Notes: generated by a model not told the origin, from the sequence alone. A DNA stretch of 64,000 nt from CAXMST01 sp963790085 (GCA_963790085.1 CAWBNH010000008.1:186001-250000), one strand, 5' to 3'; counted from the stretch's first letter, positions 55,377 to 63,911 are shown. Numbers and translations: made by a program.

Positions 55377-56536
55377 TGGTGAGGCCGCGGGTCCCGCCTC
55401 CGCCCGGAAGGCTGCGGCTGCTCTCGGTCGGCCCGATCCCGCCCGAGTGGGGCGGGCGGCTGCGTGGCGGCGTGACCCGCTTTCACGCCACGCTGCTCGA
55501 CGAGCTCCGCACCCGCCCATGGCGCCACCGGATCGAGCCGATCGGCGTCCTGATCCCGCCCCCGCAACGGGTCAAGCGCTGGCGGGCCGACCGCCGCGCC
55601 CCACTGCCCATCTACATGCAGCCGGAGGGCGGCAGGCCGCGCCGGTTCACCGGCATCCTGCTCGCCAGGCTCGAGCCCGACGTCGTCCTGATCAACAACC
55701 TCGCGGCGTTCAACGGCGCCCGCTTCGCCCGGATCCAGGCCGAGCTCGCACCGACGCTGCCGACGGCCGCGGTGATCCACGAGTGGACCGCGATCCGCAA
55801 CAAGCGCGGCACCGAGCGAGGGGCGCGATACCTCGAGGCCACGCGGAGCGGACTTGCCGCCGTCGATGCCGTCGTCTTCCCCTCGGACCACACCCGCCGA
55901 GTCGGCCGGGAGGAGTTTGGCCTCGACTACCCCAGCGTCGCCGAGGTGATCCCGAACCCACTGCAACCGGCGTTCGCGGATCAGGACGTCCGCACCGACC
56001 GCGACCGCCGCGGGGTCGCCTTCGTCGGCAGCTTCAACCCGCGCAAGAACCCGGGGGCGGTGCTCGAGGCCGCCGCAGAGATCCCGGGGCTGGAGGTCGT
56101 CATGCAGGGGCGCGGGCCGCTCGAGGAGGACCTGCGCGAGCGGGTGCGGGCGCTCGGCATCGAGCGTCGTGTCGTCTTCCCCCCTTACGTGGCCCCGCCG
56201 GACCACGTTGCGGCGGTGATCGGGATCATGGAGCGGGCCGAGCTCGTCTGCCTTCCGAGCCGCAGCGAGTCCTTTGGCCTGGTCATGATCGAGGCGCTCG
56301 CGGCGGGCGCGCCGGTGGTCGGATACGGGCCGACCCTGCGCGAGATCCGCGAGCGCGTCGGCATCGACGTCGGCGAGCCGATCGACGATCCCGAGCCCAC
56401 GGCCCTCGCCGCCGCGATCGAGGCCGTGCGCAGCCGCGAATGGGACCGCGCCCGCCTCCGACGGGCGGCGCTCGGCGAGTTCTCGGTTCGCTCGGTGGCG
56501 CAGCGCTACTCGCGCCTGCTGCGCAGGGTCTCCTGA
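55376..56536 (+). CDS. glycosyltransferase family 4-like protein
   Basis: 386 residues. The N-terminal domain begins with RLLSVGPIPPEWGGRLRGGV. The C-terminal GT-B donor domain has FVGSFNPRKNPGAVLEA, VVFPPYV, and LVCLPSRSESFGLVMIEALA (in parts), with the E-x7-E type nucleotide-sugar site. It transfers a sugar from a nucleotide donor; the acceptor is unknown. The frame is open far upstream, but the ATG at 55376 fits the methyltransferase end. Confidence 0.9.
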   Translation: MVRPRVPPPPGRLRLLSVGPIPPEWGGRLRGGVTRFHATLLDELRTRPWRHRIEPIGVLIPPPQRVKRWRADRRAPLPIYMQPEGGRPRRFTGILLARLEPDVVLINNLAAFNGARFARIQAELAPTLPTAAVIHEWTAIRNKRGTERGARYLEATRSGLAAVDAVVFPSDHTRRVGREEFGLDYPSVAEVIPNPLQPAFADQDVRTDRDRRGVAFVGSFNPRKNPGAVLEAAAEIPGLEVVMQGRGPLEEDLRERVRALGIERRVVFPPYVAPPDHVAAVIGIMERAELVCLPSRSESFGLVMIEALAAGAPVVGYGPTLREIRERVGIDVGEPIDDPEPTALAAAIEAVRSREWDRARLRRAALGEFSVRSVAQRYSRLLRRVS

Positions 56537-56573
56537 GCGGGGCTGCCCGTTCGGCCGCGGCCCGGACCCGGCG

Positions 56574-56876
56574 CTACGCGGACGCGTCGAGCTGTCGCCG
56601 GATCCGGTGCTCGCCGTAGAGGCTGCCGGGCGGGCCGAGGGTCAGCACGACGATCGCCGGGAACCACCAGCCCCAGCGACCCTCACCCACGCCCTTGACG
56701 CAGAGAAAGCCGAGGATCAAGAAGCCGACGCCGTGAATCGGGCCGAGAATCCCGACCAGGCTGTCGTTGTCCGTGAGGCTGGCGTAGACGAGCGGGACCA
56801 GGAAGAGGAAGTCGACGATCGCGACAAACCGGATCCAGTTCAGCTGCTTGATCGTCGCCGCCGATTCGGCGCTCAT
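56574..56876 (-). CDS. small membrane protein, DUF3817-like
   Basis: 100 residues with three hydrophobic segments (about 15-33, 42-60 and 70-86). The pattern WIRFVAIVDFLFLVPLVY, GPIHGVGFLILGFL and WGWWFPAIVVLTLGPPGS (in parts) resembles actinobacterial DUF3817 integral membrane proteins. The function is not known. The ATG overlaps the epimerase stop by 4 bases, so it is part of the sugar operon. Confidence 0.75.
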   Translation of the reverse strand: MSAESAATIKQLNWIRFVAIVDFLFLVPLVYASLTDNDSLVGILGPIHGVGFLILGFLCVKGVGEGRWGWWFPAIVVLTLGPPGSLYGEHRIRRQLDASA

Positions 56877-57841
56877 GGTCGCACCTCCGGGTGATCGCGA
56901 TACCAGTCGATAGTACGGGCGATGCCGTCCTCGAGCGGGACCTCGGGAACCCATCCGCAGAGCTCGCGCAGCTTCGTCGCATCGACGTACTGGCTGTCGA
57001 TCTCGCCGTCGGGGTTGCCGCTGCCGCGGATCTCGGGCTCGACCCCGGTGCCGGCGAGGCGGCCGATCGTCTCGACGATCTCGAGCACGCTGTAGGGGCG
57101 CTCGCCGCCGGCGTTGAAGGCCTCGCCGCGGACCTCGTCCCTGTCCAGGCTCTCGGCGATCGCCAGGTAGGCGGCGGCCGCGTCCTCGACGTAGAGCAGG
57201 TCGCGGATCGGGCTGCCGTCGGAGCGCAGCACCGGCGAGCGACCGTCGATCGCGGCGCAGACGCCCTCCGGAACCAGCCTCGAGAAGTTCAGGTCGCCGC
57301 CGCCGTAGATGTTGGCGAAGCGGGTGACCGCGACCGGCAGCCCGTAGCTCGGCCACCAGGCGCGGGCGATCAGATCGGCGGCGGCCTTCGAGGCCTCGTA
57401 GGGGGCGCTCGGCTGCAACGGGTAGTCCTCCTTGTAGGGCAGCGCCTGATGGGCGCCGTAGGCCTTGTCGGAGGAGGCAAAGACGAAGCGCTCCACGCCG
57501 GTGTCCTGAGCGGCCGCCAAGAGGGTCCAGGTACCGCGCACGTTGGTGTCAAGGGCGGAGACGGGGTTGTCTCGGACGGTGCCGACGATCGTCTCGGCAC
57601 CGAGGTGAAAGACGGAGTCGATCCGGCGCTCGTCGATCAGCGAACCGAGCAGGTCGCCGTCGACGAGGTCGCCGACCTGCTCGTCGACGGCCTCCTCGAT
57701 GTCGAGCATCGCCAGCGTCGAGGGCTTCTCCCGCTTGCTGCGCCGGTCGAAGCTCGTGACCTCGACGCCCCGGTCGAGCAGGGCCCTGCAGAGCCAGGCG
57801 CCGACGAAGCCGCGGCCACCGGTGACCAGTGCGCGCCTCAC
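56873..57841 (-). CDS. NAD-dependent epimerase/dehydratase, CDP-glucose 4,6-dehydratase-like
   Basis: 322 residues from GTG 57841. The N-terminal TGGRGFVGAWL is the NAD site, VFHLGAETIVG follows, SSDKAYG carries the Ser/Thr region, and YEASK is YxxxK. DKAYG and the partner cytidylyltransferase upstream (GTGA overlap) suggest RfbG-type CDP-glucose 4,6-dehydratase, which makes the 4-keto-6-deoxy sugar. Other nucleotide-sugar substrates are possible. Confidence 0.82.
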   Translation of the reverse strand: MRRALVTGGRGFVGAWLCRALLDRGVEVTSFDRRSKREKPSTLAMLDIEEAVDEQVGDLVDGDLLGSLIDERRIDSVFHLGAETIVGTVRDNPVSALDTNVRGTWTLLAAAQDTGVERFVFASSDKAYGAHQALPYKEDYPLQPSAPYEASKAAADLIARAWWPSYGLPVAVTRFANIYGGGDLNFSRLVPEGVCAAIDGRSPVLRSDGSPIRDLLYVEDAAAAYLAIAESLDRDEVRGEAFNAGGERPYSVLEIVETIGRLAGTGVEPEIRGSGNPDGEIDSQYVDATKLRELCGWVPEVPLEDGIARTIDWYRDHPEVRP

Positions 57842-58566
57842 GATGGCTCCGGGTCCCAGAGCCGCCACGGGGGGTTCGGCCCCGCCCAGAGGTCGTTGAG
57901 CAGCACGGCGTCCTTGTAGGTGTCCATGCAGTCCCAGAAGCCCTCGTGGCGGAACCCCTCGAGCTCGCCGTCGGCTGCCAAACGCTCCAGCGGCTCACGC
58001 TCGAGCACCGAGTCGGTGCCGATGTAGTCGAGAGCGAGCGGCTCCGCGAAAAAGAAGCCGCCGTTGATCCACTGCTCGACCCGCGGCTTCTCGGCAAAGC
58101 CGGTGATCCTGTCCCCGTCGAGGACGGCAACCCCCCACTGGCTGTGCGGGCGGACGAGGGTGACCGTCGCTGCGGCCCCTCGGGAGCGGTGGAACTCGAG
58201 CGCCGCGCCAAGATCGACATCGGCGACTCCGTCGGCGTAGGTCAGAGCGAACGTGCCCCCGCGGAGGCGGTCCACCGCGCGAGCCACCCGGCCGCCGGTC
58301 GGCGTCTCGACGCCAGTGTCGATGCACTCGACACTGACGCCCTCGGGCCAGCGCTCGGCGGCCGCGAACCGCTCGATCATCTCCCCCTTGTAGCCGGTCA
58401 GCAGCAGAAAGCGGCGAAACCCGTGCGCCGCGTAGATCCTGATCACGTGCCAGACGATCGGCCGCCCGCCGATCTCGACCAGCGGCTTCGGGATCGCGTG
58501 GGTCCTCTCCTGAAGGCGAGTGCCCCGGCCACCGCAGAGGATCGCAACCGGCTCGGGCCGCGGCAA
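57838..58566 (-). CDS. rfbF: glucose-1-phosphate cytidylyltransferase
   Basis: 242 residues. AILCGGRGTRLQE is the nucleotidyltransferase signature, then IPKPLVEIGGRPI, TYADGVADVD, INGGFFF and GFWDCMDTYKD. The last two are typical of RfbF, which makes CDP-glucose. It is coupled to the dehydratase gene downstream. A CDP-6-deoxyhexose for a cell-surface glycan is the likely product. Confidence 0.88.
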   Translation of the reverse strand: MPRPEPVAILCGGRGTRLQERTHAIPKPLVEIGGRPIVWHVIRIYAAHGFRRFLLLTGYKGEMIERFAAAERWPEGVSVECIDTGVETPTGGRVARAVDRLRGGTFALTYADGVADVDLGAALEFHRSRGAAATVTLVRPHSQWGVAVLDGDRITGFAEKPRVEQWINGGFFFAEPLALDYIGTDSVLEREPLERLAADGELEGFRHEGFWDCMDTYKDAVLLNDLWAGPNPPWRLWDPEPS

Positions 58567-58592
58567 AGGCTCTCCCTCCCGCCGCGCGCTGC

Positions 58593-58868
58593 TCAGCCGC
58601 CGCCGGCGACGGCCGGCAGGATCGTCACCTCGGCGCCGTCGTCGACGGCGGTCGCGAGGCCGTCCGCGAAGCGGATGTCCTCACCGGAGACGTACACATT
58701 GACGAAGCGACGCAGGTCGCCGTTCTCGGTTATCCGGTCCCGGAGCGACCCGTGCGCCGCGAAGACCGCGTCCAGCGCCTCTCCGACGGTCGAGCCCTCG
58801 ACCTCGATCTCTCCCTCGCCGCCGGTCGCGGGTCGGAGCTGAGCGGGGATCTTGACGGTTACTGCCAT
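58593..58868 (-). CDS. MoaD/ThiS-family sulfur carrier protein, CysO-like
   Basis: 91 residues of ubiquitin-like fold. RRFVNVYVSGEDIRF and VTILPAVAGGG strongly resemble mycobacterial CysO, whose C-terminal Gly-Gly is converted to a thiocarboxylate that donates sulfur. Here the tail has three glycines, so trimming or use of the third may be needed. SD GAGGAAAGG precedes the ATG. It lies 66 bases downstream of the ThrC-like gene and so under the same SAM riboswitch. No moa, thi or cysM gene is nearby. Confidence 0.88.
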   Translation of the reverse strand: MAVTVKIPAQLRPATGGEGEIEVEGSTVGEALDAVFAAHGSLRDRITENGDLRRFVNVYVSGEDIRFADGLATAVDDGAEVTILPAVAGGG

Positions 58869-58934
58869 CGGCCTTTCCTCGGAAGCGGTGCGTTGCGGAG
58901 GGGGAAGTTACAGCCCAGGGCGCCCCGACCCACC

Positions 58935-60170
58935 TCAGGCCGCCACCGGGTCGGGGGCGCCGACGGTGGCGGCAAAGGACTCGAGCGTCGGCTCGATCGC
59001 GTGCATCGAGAACCCGTCGCGAACGGCGTCCAGGGTCTTCAGGCCCTCGCCCGTTATGTAGACGACGACGCTGTCGCTGGAACCGACCTCGCCCGTCTCG
59101 GCGAGCTTCGCCAGGGTCGCCGTCGTCACGCCGCCGGCGGTCTCGGTGAAGACGCCGGTGGTCTCCGCCAGCAGCCGGATCCCGGCCCGGATCTCCTCGT
59201 CGTCGACCGCCGCGATCGTGCCCCCGGTCCTGCGGGCGAGATCGAGCGCGTACGGTCCATCCGCCGGCGTCCCGATCGCCAGGCTCTTGGCGATCGTGTC
59301 CGGCCTTACCGGGCGACAGACGTCGTCGCCGTCGGCGAACGCCCGCGCTACCGGCCCGCAGCCGGCCGCCTGAGCCCCGTGGAAGGTCGGCAGCTCACCC
59401 TCGAGCAGACCGAGGTCGAGCCACTCCTGGAATCCACGACCGATCTTCGTGAACAGCGAGCCCGAGGCGATCGGCGAGACGACCGCATCGGGCAGTCGCC
59501 AGCCGAGCTGCTCGGCGGTCTCGTAGGCGAGCGTCTTCGAGCCCTCGGCGTAGTAGGGGCGGATGTTGACGTTGACGAACGCCCAGCTCCGCTCCTGGGC
59601 CAGCTCCGTGCAGAGCCGGTTGACGTCGTCGTAGCTGCCCTCGACGCCGACGAGCTCGGTCCCATAGACGCCGGTCGCCAGCAGCTTCTGCTCCTCGAGG
59701 TCGATCGGAACGAACACGTAGGAATCGAGGCCCGCGGCCGCGGCGTGGGCCGCAACCGCATTCGCGAGGTTGCCGGTCGAGGCACAGGCGACGGTCTCGA
59801 AGCCGAGCTCGATCGCCTTCGCAAGCGCGACCGCGACGACACGGTCCTTGAAGCTGTGCGTCGGGTTTGCCGCGTCGTTCTTGATCCAGACCTCACCGAT
59901 CCCGAGGCGCTCCGCCAGCAGGTCGGCGCGCAGCAGCGGCGTCCGCCCCGGCTGCAGCGCGTCGGCGGGCCGGGCATCGAAGGGCAGGAAGTCGGCGTAC
60001 CGCCAGATGCTGTCCGGCCCAGCCTGGATCTTTCGCTTCGCCTCGGCCGCGTTGATCCCGCTGAAGTCATACGAAACCTCGAGCGGGCCGAAGCACCGCT
60101 CGCAGACGAACAGCGCCTGCAACGGGTAACCGGCTCCACATTCCTTGCAATTCAGCCCGGTGGCTGGCAT
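58935..60170 (-). CDS. thrC: threonine synthase-family PLP enzyme; possible O-phosphohomoserine-dependent homocysteine synthase
   Basis: 411 residues from ATG 60170. An N-terminal zinc ribbon (Cys 8, 11, 23 and 26) precedes the fold-type II PLP core, with Lys108 in NPTHSFKDRVV. Classical ThrC has NPTGSFKDRGM there. By annotation habit this is threonine synthase, which acts on O-phosphohomoserine. Control by a SAM-I riboswitch and the CysO-like partner point instead to sulfur assimilation into homocysteine, as CysM uses O-phosphoserine with CysO. A second thrC is not in the window, so a threonine role cannot be excluded. Confidence 0.85.
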   Translation of the reverse strand: MPATGLNCKECGAGYPLQALFVCERCFGPLEVSYDFSGINAAEAKRKIQAGPDSIWRYADFLPFDARPADALQPGRTPLLRADLLAERLGIGEVWIKNDAANPTHSFKDRVVAVALAKAIELGFETVACASTGNLANAVAAHAAAAGLDSYVFVPIDLEEQKLLATGVYGTELVGVEGSYDDVNRLCTELAQERSWAFVNVNIRPYYAEGSKTLAYETAEQLGWRLPDAVVSPIASGSLFTKIGRGFQEWLDLGLLEGELPTFHGAQAAGCGPVARAFADGDDVCRPVRPDTIAKSLAIGTPADGPYALDLARRTGGTIAAVDDEEIRAGIRLLAETTGVFTETAGGVTTATLAKLAETGEVGSSDSVVVYITGEGLKTLDAVRDGFSMHAIEPTLESFAATVGAPDPVAA

Positions 60171-60201
60171 TTGATCGCTCTCCTCCGTCTTTCGCCCTAT
60201 G

Positions 60202-60232
60202 AAAAAGACCTCTGCCTGTGTGAGCAAAGGTC
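60202..60232 (-). terminator. riboswitch-controlled intrinsic terminator
   Basis: On the minus strand GACCTTTGC (60224-60232) pairs with GCAGAGGTC (60207-60215; one G-U pair) across an 8-base loop, followed by T5 (60202-60206). The loop and 5' arm (60219-60225) can instead pair perfectly, 7 bp, with 60249-60255 at the 3' end of the aptamer P1 stem. This gives an exclusive antiterminator. Confidence 0.9.
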
Positions 60233-60251
60233 CCGAAAGAGAGTCCTAGCT

Positions 60252-60362
60252 CACATCTTTCAGGTCATCCACCTGATGGATTTGGCACCTTTCCTGCGGA
60301 CTGCTCCGGAGGATGGTTGCCGGGGTTTCTAAGGGCCATTTCCCTCCACCCCTCGCGATGTG
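60252..60362 (-). promoter_or_regulatory. SAM-I riboswitch (S box) aptamer
   Basis: The minus strand has the S-box core: GGTGGAGGGAAATGGCCC, then GAAACCCCGGCAACC, then GGTGCCAAATCC and GAAAGATGTG. P1 pairs CACATC (60357-60362) with GATGTG (60252-60257). With SAM bound, P1 holds and the downstream terminator forms, turning the ThrC-like and CysO-like genes off. Without SAM the P1 3' strand joins the antiterminator. S boxes usually control methionine or cysteine genes. Confidence 0.95.
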
Positions 60363-60382
60363 GCGGTCTTATGTGCGCGCGC

Positions 60383-60391
60383 AATATACCA
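60383..60391 (-). promoter_or_regulatory. predicted extended -10 promoter of the riboswitch transcript
   Basis: TGGTATATT on the minus strand is an extended -10 (TGn plus TATATT). It lies 20 bases upstream of the aptamer P1 stem, so transcription would start just before it. No clear -35 is seen. Confidence 0.6.
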
Positions 60392-60481
60392 GCCGGACGC
60401 CCGGTGTGGGGCATTCTCGGCTGTCCGGTGCCGTAGTCTTGGGCACGCCTATGGAAGCGAGAGACGGAACGAGCAGCCCCG

Positions 60482-61492
60482 ATGCCGAACCTTCCGAAGC
60501 CGAGACTACGCCGCTCGGATCGCTCCCGCGGGCTCTCTCCGGCCCCCGCTGAGCAGACGCCGGCGAAGCCCAACGTCGAGATCATCGACGGCGCCGGCCT
60601 GCGCTGGGTGAACATCGAGCGACCGACGCCGCGCGAGTGGTCCTGGCTGCAGGAGAACTTCGACTTCCACGCGCTCGACCTCGAGGACGTGCTCAGCCGC
60701 AACCAGCGGCCGAAGATCGACGAGTACCCCGACTACCTGTTCATCGTCCTTCACCTGCCCGCCTACGACCCCAGCGTCGGTCGCCTCAACGTCGGTGAGC
60801 TCGACATGTTCGTCGGGCCCGATTTCGTCGTCACGATCCCGAACCGGCCGCTGCAGCCGGTCGAGTACCTGTTCGAGCGCTGCCGCCAGGAGGAGGAGCT
60901 GCGCGAGAAGCTGTTCGCCCGGGGCTCCGGCTACCTGCTCTACCGGATCGTCGACGACAGCTTCGACTACTGCTTCCCGATGCTCCGCAAGATCGGCAAC
61001 AAGCTCGACGCGATCGAGGACGACATCTTCGTCGAGGGGCGCTCCCACGAGGTCGTCCGCGATCTCTCCGAGGTCAAGCAGGAGATCATCAACTTCCGCA
61101 AGGTGATCCGCCCGCAGCGGCCGGTGCTGCGCGACCTCGAGAACGTCAAGCAGCGATTCCTCGCCCCCGACCTCGACCTCGAGATCTACTTCGACGACAT
61201 CGTCGACGCTCACGAGCGGATCTGGGACATGCTCGAGAACTACAAGGAGATGGTCGAGGCGCTCGAGGACACGAACGAGTCGGTGCTCAACCACCGCGTC
61301 AACGAGATCCTCCGCGTGCTCACCGCGATCAGCGTGATCGTCCTGCCGCTGACCCTGATCGCCAGCATCTGGGGCATGAACGTCGGCGTCCCCGGACAGG
61401 GGGACTCGGAGGACTTCTACGTCGTGATCGGGGTGATGGTCCTGATCCTCGTCGGGATGCTGTCCTACTTCCGAAAGCGCGACTGGCTCTGA
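60482..61492 (+). CDS. corA: magnesium/cobalt transporter CorA
   Basis: 336 residues. A cytosolic funnel domain (VNIERPTPREWSWLQENF, LDLEDVLS) and a long helix are followed by two C-terminal transmembrane segments. The signature GMN is in SIWGMNVGVPGQ, and the end is the basic YFRKRDWL. It forms a pentameric Mg2+ channel. It is divergent from the SAM-riboswitch operon, with about 310 bases between the coding starts. Confidence 0.94.
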   Translation: MPNLPKPRLRRSDRSRGLSPAPAEQTPAKPNVEIIDGAGLRWVNIERPTPREWSWLQENFDFHALDLEDVLSRNQRPKIDEYPDYLFIVLHLPAYDPSVGRLNVGELDMFVGPDFVVTIPNRPLQPVEYLFERCRQEEELREKLFARGSGYLLYRIVDDSFDYCFPMLRKIGNKLDAIEDDIFVEGRSHEVVRDLSEVKQEIINFRKVIRPQRPVLRDLENVKQRFLAPDLDLEIYFDDIVDAHERIWDMLENYKEMVEALEDTNESVLNHRVNEILRVLTAISVIVLPLTLIASIWGMNVGVPGQGDSEDFYVVIGVMVLILVGMLSYFRKRDWL

Positions 61493-61768
61493 GGACGGCG
61501 AGCGACGAGTGCCGGGTTCCCCCTGATCGTCAGGGTCAAGTCGACGCTCGCGTGAGGTCTCCCGGCCCGAGCACGAGGTGACGATGGCCCTGATCAGCCG
61601 CGCGGTGCTCGGCGAGCGGGCGCTCGCGCCGGTGCTGCTCGAGGCCGAGGCGCTCTCGTCCGGCTGGCGCGAGTGGGCTGAGCAGCGCGCCCCTTGAGCC
61701 GCACCGCTCGTGAACCGTCGAGGGGGTCGGCATCCCGCTGATGGTTCACGCGACGGGGGTCGGCTCAC
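61493..61768. other. intergenic region between corA and the MMPL gene
   Basis: No gene is firmly recognised. A short plus-strand frame (ATG 61584 to TGA 61697, 37 codons) encodes an amphipathic Ala/Leu/Glu-rich peptide that I cannot place; it could be a relic. An 8-bp inverted repeat, CGTGAACC (61709-61716) with GGTTCACG (61743-61750), lies just past the MMPL stop. Confidence 0.4.
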
Positions 61769-63892
61769 TCAGCCGCGGGCCACGTCCGTCGCGGTCTCGG
61801 CCGTGTCCGGGGCCGAGCGGTGCTCGCCCTTGACGATCGAGGAGGGCCACCAGATCCCCGGCCCGATGTCGAATGTCAGGGCCGGCACCAGGACCGAGCG
61901 CACCAGGAACGTGTCGAGCAGGACCCCGAAGGCGACCGTGAACCCGATCTGCGTCAGGAAGACGAGCGGCAGCACGGCCAGCACCGAGAAGGTGCCCGCG
62001 AGGACGATCCCGGCCGAGGTGATGACGCCGCCGGTGACCGCGAGACCGCGCAGCATCCCCTCCCTGGTCCCGTGCTTGATCGTCTCCTCCCGCACCCGGG
62101 CCATCAGGAAGATGTTGTAGTCGATTCCGAGAGCGACCAGGAAGACGAACGCGAACAGCGGCAGTCCTGGATCGACACCCGGAAAGTCGAAGATCAACTT
62201 GGACGCGAGCATCCCAACGCCGATCGCGGCGAAGAAGCTGAGCACGACCGTGCCGATCAGCAGCAGCGGCGCCGCCAGCGCCCGGAGCAGCAGCACGAGG
62301 ATCACCGAGACGACGAGCAGCACGAGCGGCACGATCAACTTCAGATCGCGCTCGGTGGCGGTCCGGATGTCCCGCTCGACGGCGCTCGCACCGCCGACGA
62401 GCACCCCCGGTCCCCCGGCCTCCCGGGCGGCCGAGCGGATCTCCGGGATCAGGTCGAAGGCCTCGGTCGAGTAGGGGTCGGGCTCGAGGGTCGCGTTGAT
62501 CAGGACCTCTCCGTCGCCGCGCGCGGCGGGCTCCGCAAAGGCGACGCCGTCGACGCTGCCAACGGCGGCGACCACCCCGCGGACGCGGGCCGGATCGTCG
62601 ACGATGATCTCGGTCGGCGCGTTGGCTCCGCCCGGGAACGACTGGGCGATCAGCTCCTGGCCCTGGACCGCCTCGACGTCGTCGCGGAATCCATTCGAGG
62701 AGGTGAGTCCATCGTCGTAGGCGAGTGTCCCCGCCGCCATCGCCAACAGGACGAGGACGGCGCCGACCCAGACCCGGCGCGGCCGCACCGCAATCCGCTC
62801 GCCGAGGCGGCGCCAGGGACCGTGCGTAGCGTCGGTGCCCGGGTCGCCGACGTGCGGTACCCGGGGCCAGAAGACGAACCGCGGCGCGATCACGAGCATC
62901 GCCGGCAGCAGGGTCAGCATCGCGAGCATCGCCGTGGCGATCCCGATCGCACCGATCGGCCCGAGGCTGGCGGTCGAGTTGAGATCGGCCAGGCTGAGGC
63001 AGAGCAGCGCCGCGATCACGGTGCCGCCGGAGGCGAGGATCGCCGGGCCGGCGGTGCGCAGCGCGACCTTCATCGAGGCCTCCCGGTTCTCCTGGCGACG
63101 GAGCTCCTCCCGATACCTGGCGATCAGCAGCAGCGCGTAGTCGGTTCCGGCGCCAAGCACGAGCACCGAGAGAATCGACGAGGCCTGGCCGTTGACCGTA
63201 ACGCCGGCCTCCGTCAAGCCGAAGCCGATCGCCCTGGTCGCGATCTCGGCGAAGCCGACCGCCAGCAGCGGGATCCAGAGCAGGATCGGCGAGCGGTAGA
63301 TCAGGATCAACAGGACGAAGACGAGGCCGAAGGCGGCCAGAAACAGGGTCCCGTTGATCGACTCGAAGACCTCGATGGCGTCGGCCGAGTAGCCGGCGGG
63401 GCCGCTGACCGCGACCTGCAGCTCGCCCTGCTCGTCGTAGTTGTCGGTGCTGACCGCATCGCGGATCGCGGTCACCGGGTCGAGCAGGTCGTCGGCCTCG
63501 CCGGTCGCTGTGATGCTCGAGAGGACAAGCGCTCCGGAGCCGTCCTCGGAGGTGGCGCCGATCCGGAACGGCTCCGAGACGCCGCTGATGTCGGCGTTGA
63601 GCATCTCGACGTCGGCTTCGATCTGGCGACGGTCGGCCCCGGTCAGGCCGCCGTCGCGGCGGTAGACGACGACGATCCCCGCCTGCTCGCCGTCGGTGAG
63701 CTGCTCGGTCCTCTCCAGCGCCAGGGTCGACTCGGCGTCGCCGGGCAGATAGGAGCTCGACTCGTTGTTCTCGGCGTCGGCGAACTTGCCGGGCAGGTTC
63801 GCTCCGAGGATCGCGAAGATCGCCACGAACCAGACCGCGACGATCACGTAGCGGGCCCTTCTCCCCGCGGCAAGAGTGAGCAGACGGCTCAT
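61769..63892 (-). CDS. MMPL family RND transporter
   Basis: 707 residues from ATG 63892. There are two repeats of one transmembrane helix, a large outer domain and five more helices. GAGTDYALLLIARYREEL and GIDYNIFLMARVREE carry the conserved GTDY/GIDY Asp-Tyr pairs of the MmpL proton relay. Such pumps export lipids, siderophores or drugs. The C-terminus is short, as in MmpL3-unlike members. A divergent gene starts 62 bases upstream and is probably its regulator. Confidence 0.93.
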   Translation of the reverse strand: MSRLLTLAAGRRARYVIVAVWFVAIFAILGANLPGKFADAENNESSSYLPGDAESTLALERTEQLTDGEQAGIVVVYRRDGGLTGADRRQIEADVEMLNADISGVSEPFRIGATSEDGSGALVLSSITATGEADDLLDPVTAIRDAVSTDNYDEQGELQVAVSGPAGYSADAIEVFESINGTLFLAAFGLVFVLLILIYRSPILLWIPLLAVGFAEIATRAIGFGLTEAGVTVNGQASSILSVLVLGAGTDYALLLIARYREELRRQENREASMKVALRTAGPAILASGGTVIAALLCLSLADLNSTASLGPIGAIGIATAMLAMLTLLPAMLVIAPRFVFWPRVPHVGDPGTDATHGPWRRLGERIAVRPRRVWVGAVLVLLAMAAGTLAYDDGLTSSNGFRDDVEAVQGQELIAQSFPGGANAPTEIIVDDPARVRGVVAAVGSVDGVAFAEPAARGDGEVLINATLEPDPYSTEAFDLIPEIRSAAREAGGPGVLVGGASAVERDIRTATERDLKLIVPLVLLVVSVILVLLLRALAAPLLLIGTVVLSFFAAIGVGMLASKLIFDFPGVDPGLPLFAFVFLVALGIDYNIFLMARVREETIKHGTREGMLRGLAVTGGVITSAGIVLAGTFSVLAVLPLVFLTQIGFTVAFGVLLDTFLVRSVLVPALTFDIGPGIWWPSSIVKGEHRSAPDTAETATDVARG

Positions 63893-63911
63893 CGCGTGGC
63901 ACGCTAGCATA

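Noticed and set aside
61584..61697. A 37-codon plus-strand ORF between corA and the MMPL gene
   Set aside because: No family resemblance and no convincing ribosome binding site; left as an unassigned relic in the gap entry.
61746..63902. A 718-codon frame on the same strand as the MMPL gene
   Set aside because: It is an alternative frame of the MMPL gene. The MMPL frame has the conserved GTDY/GIDY motifs and membrane segments; the other is an Arg/Gly-rich shadow.
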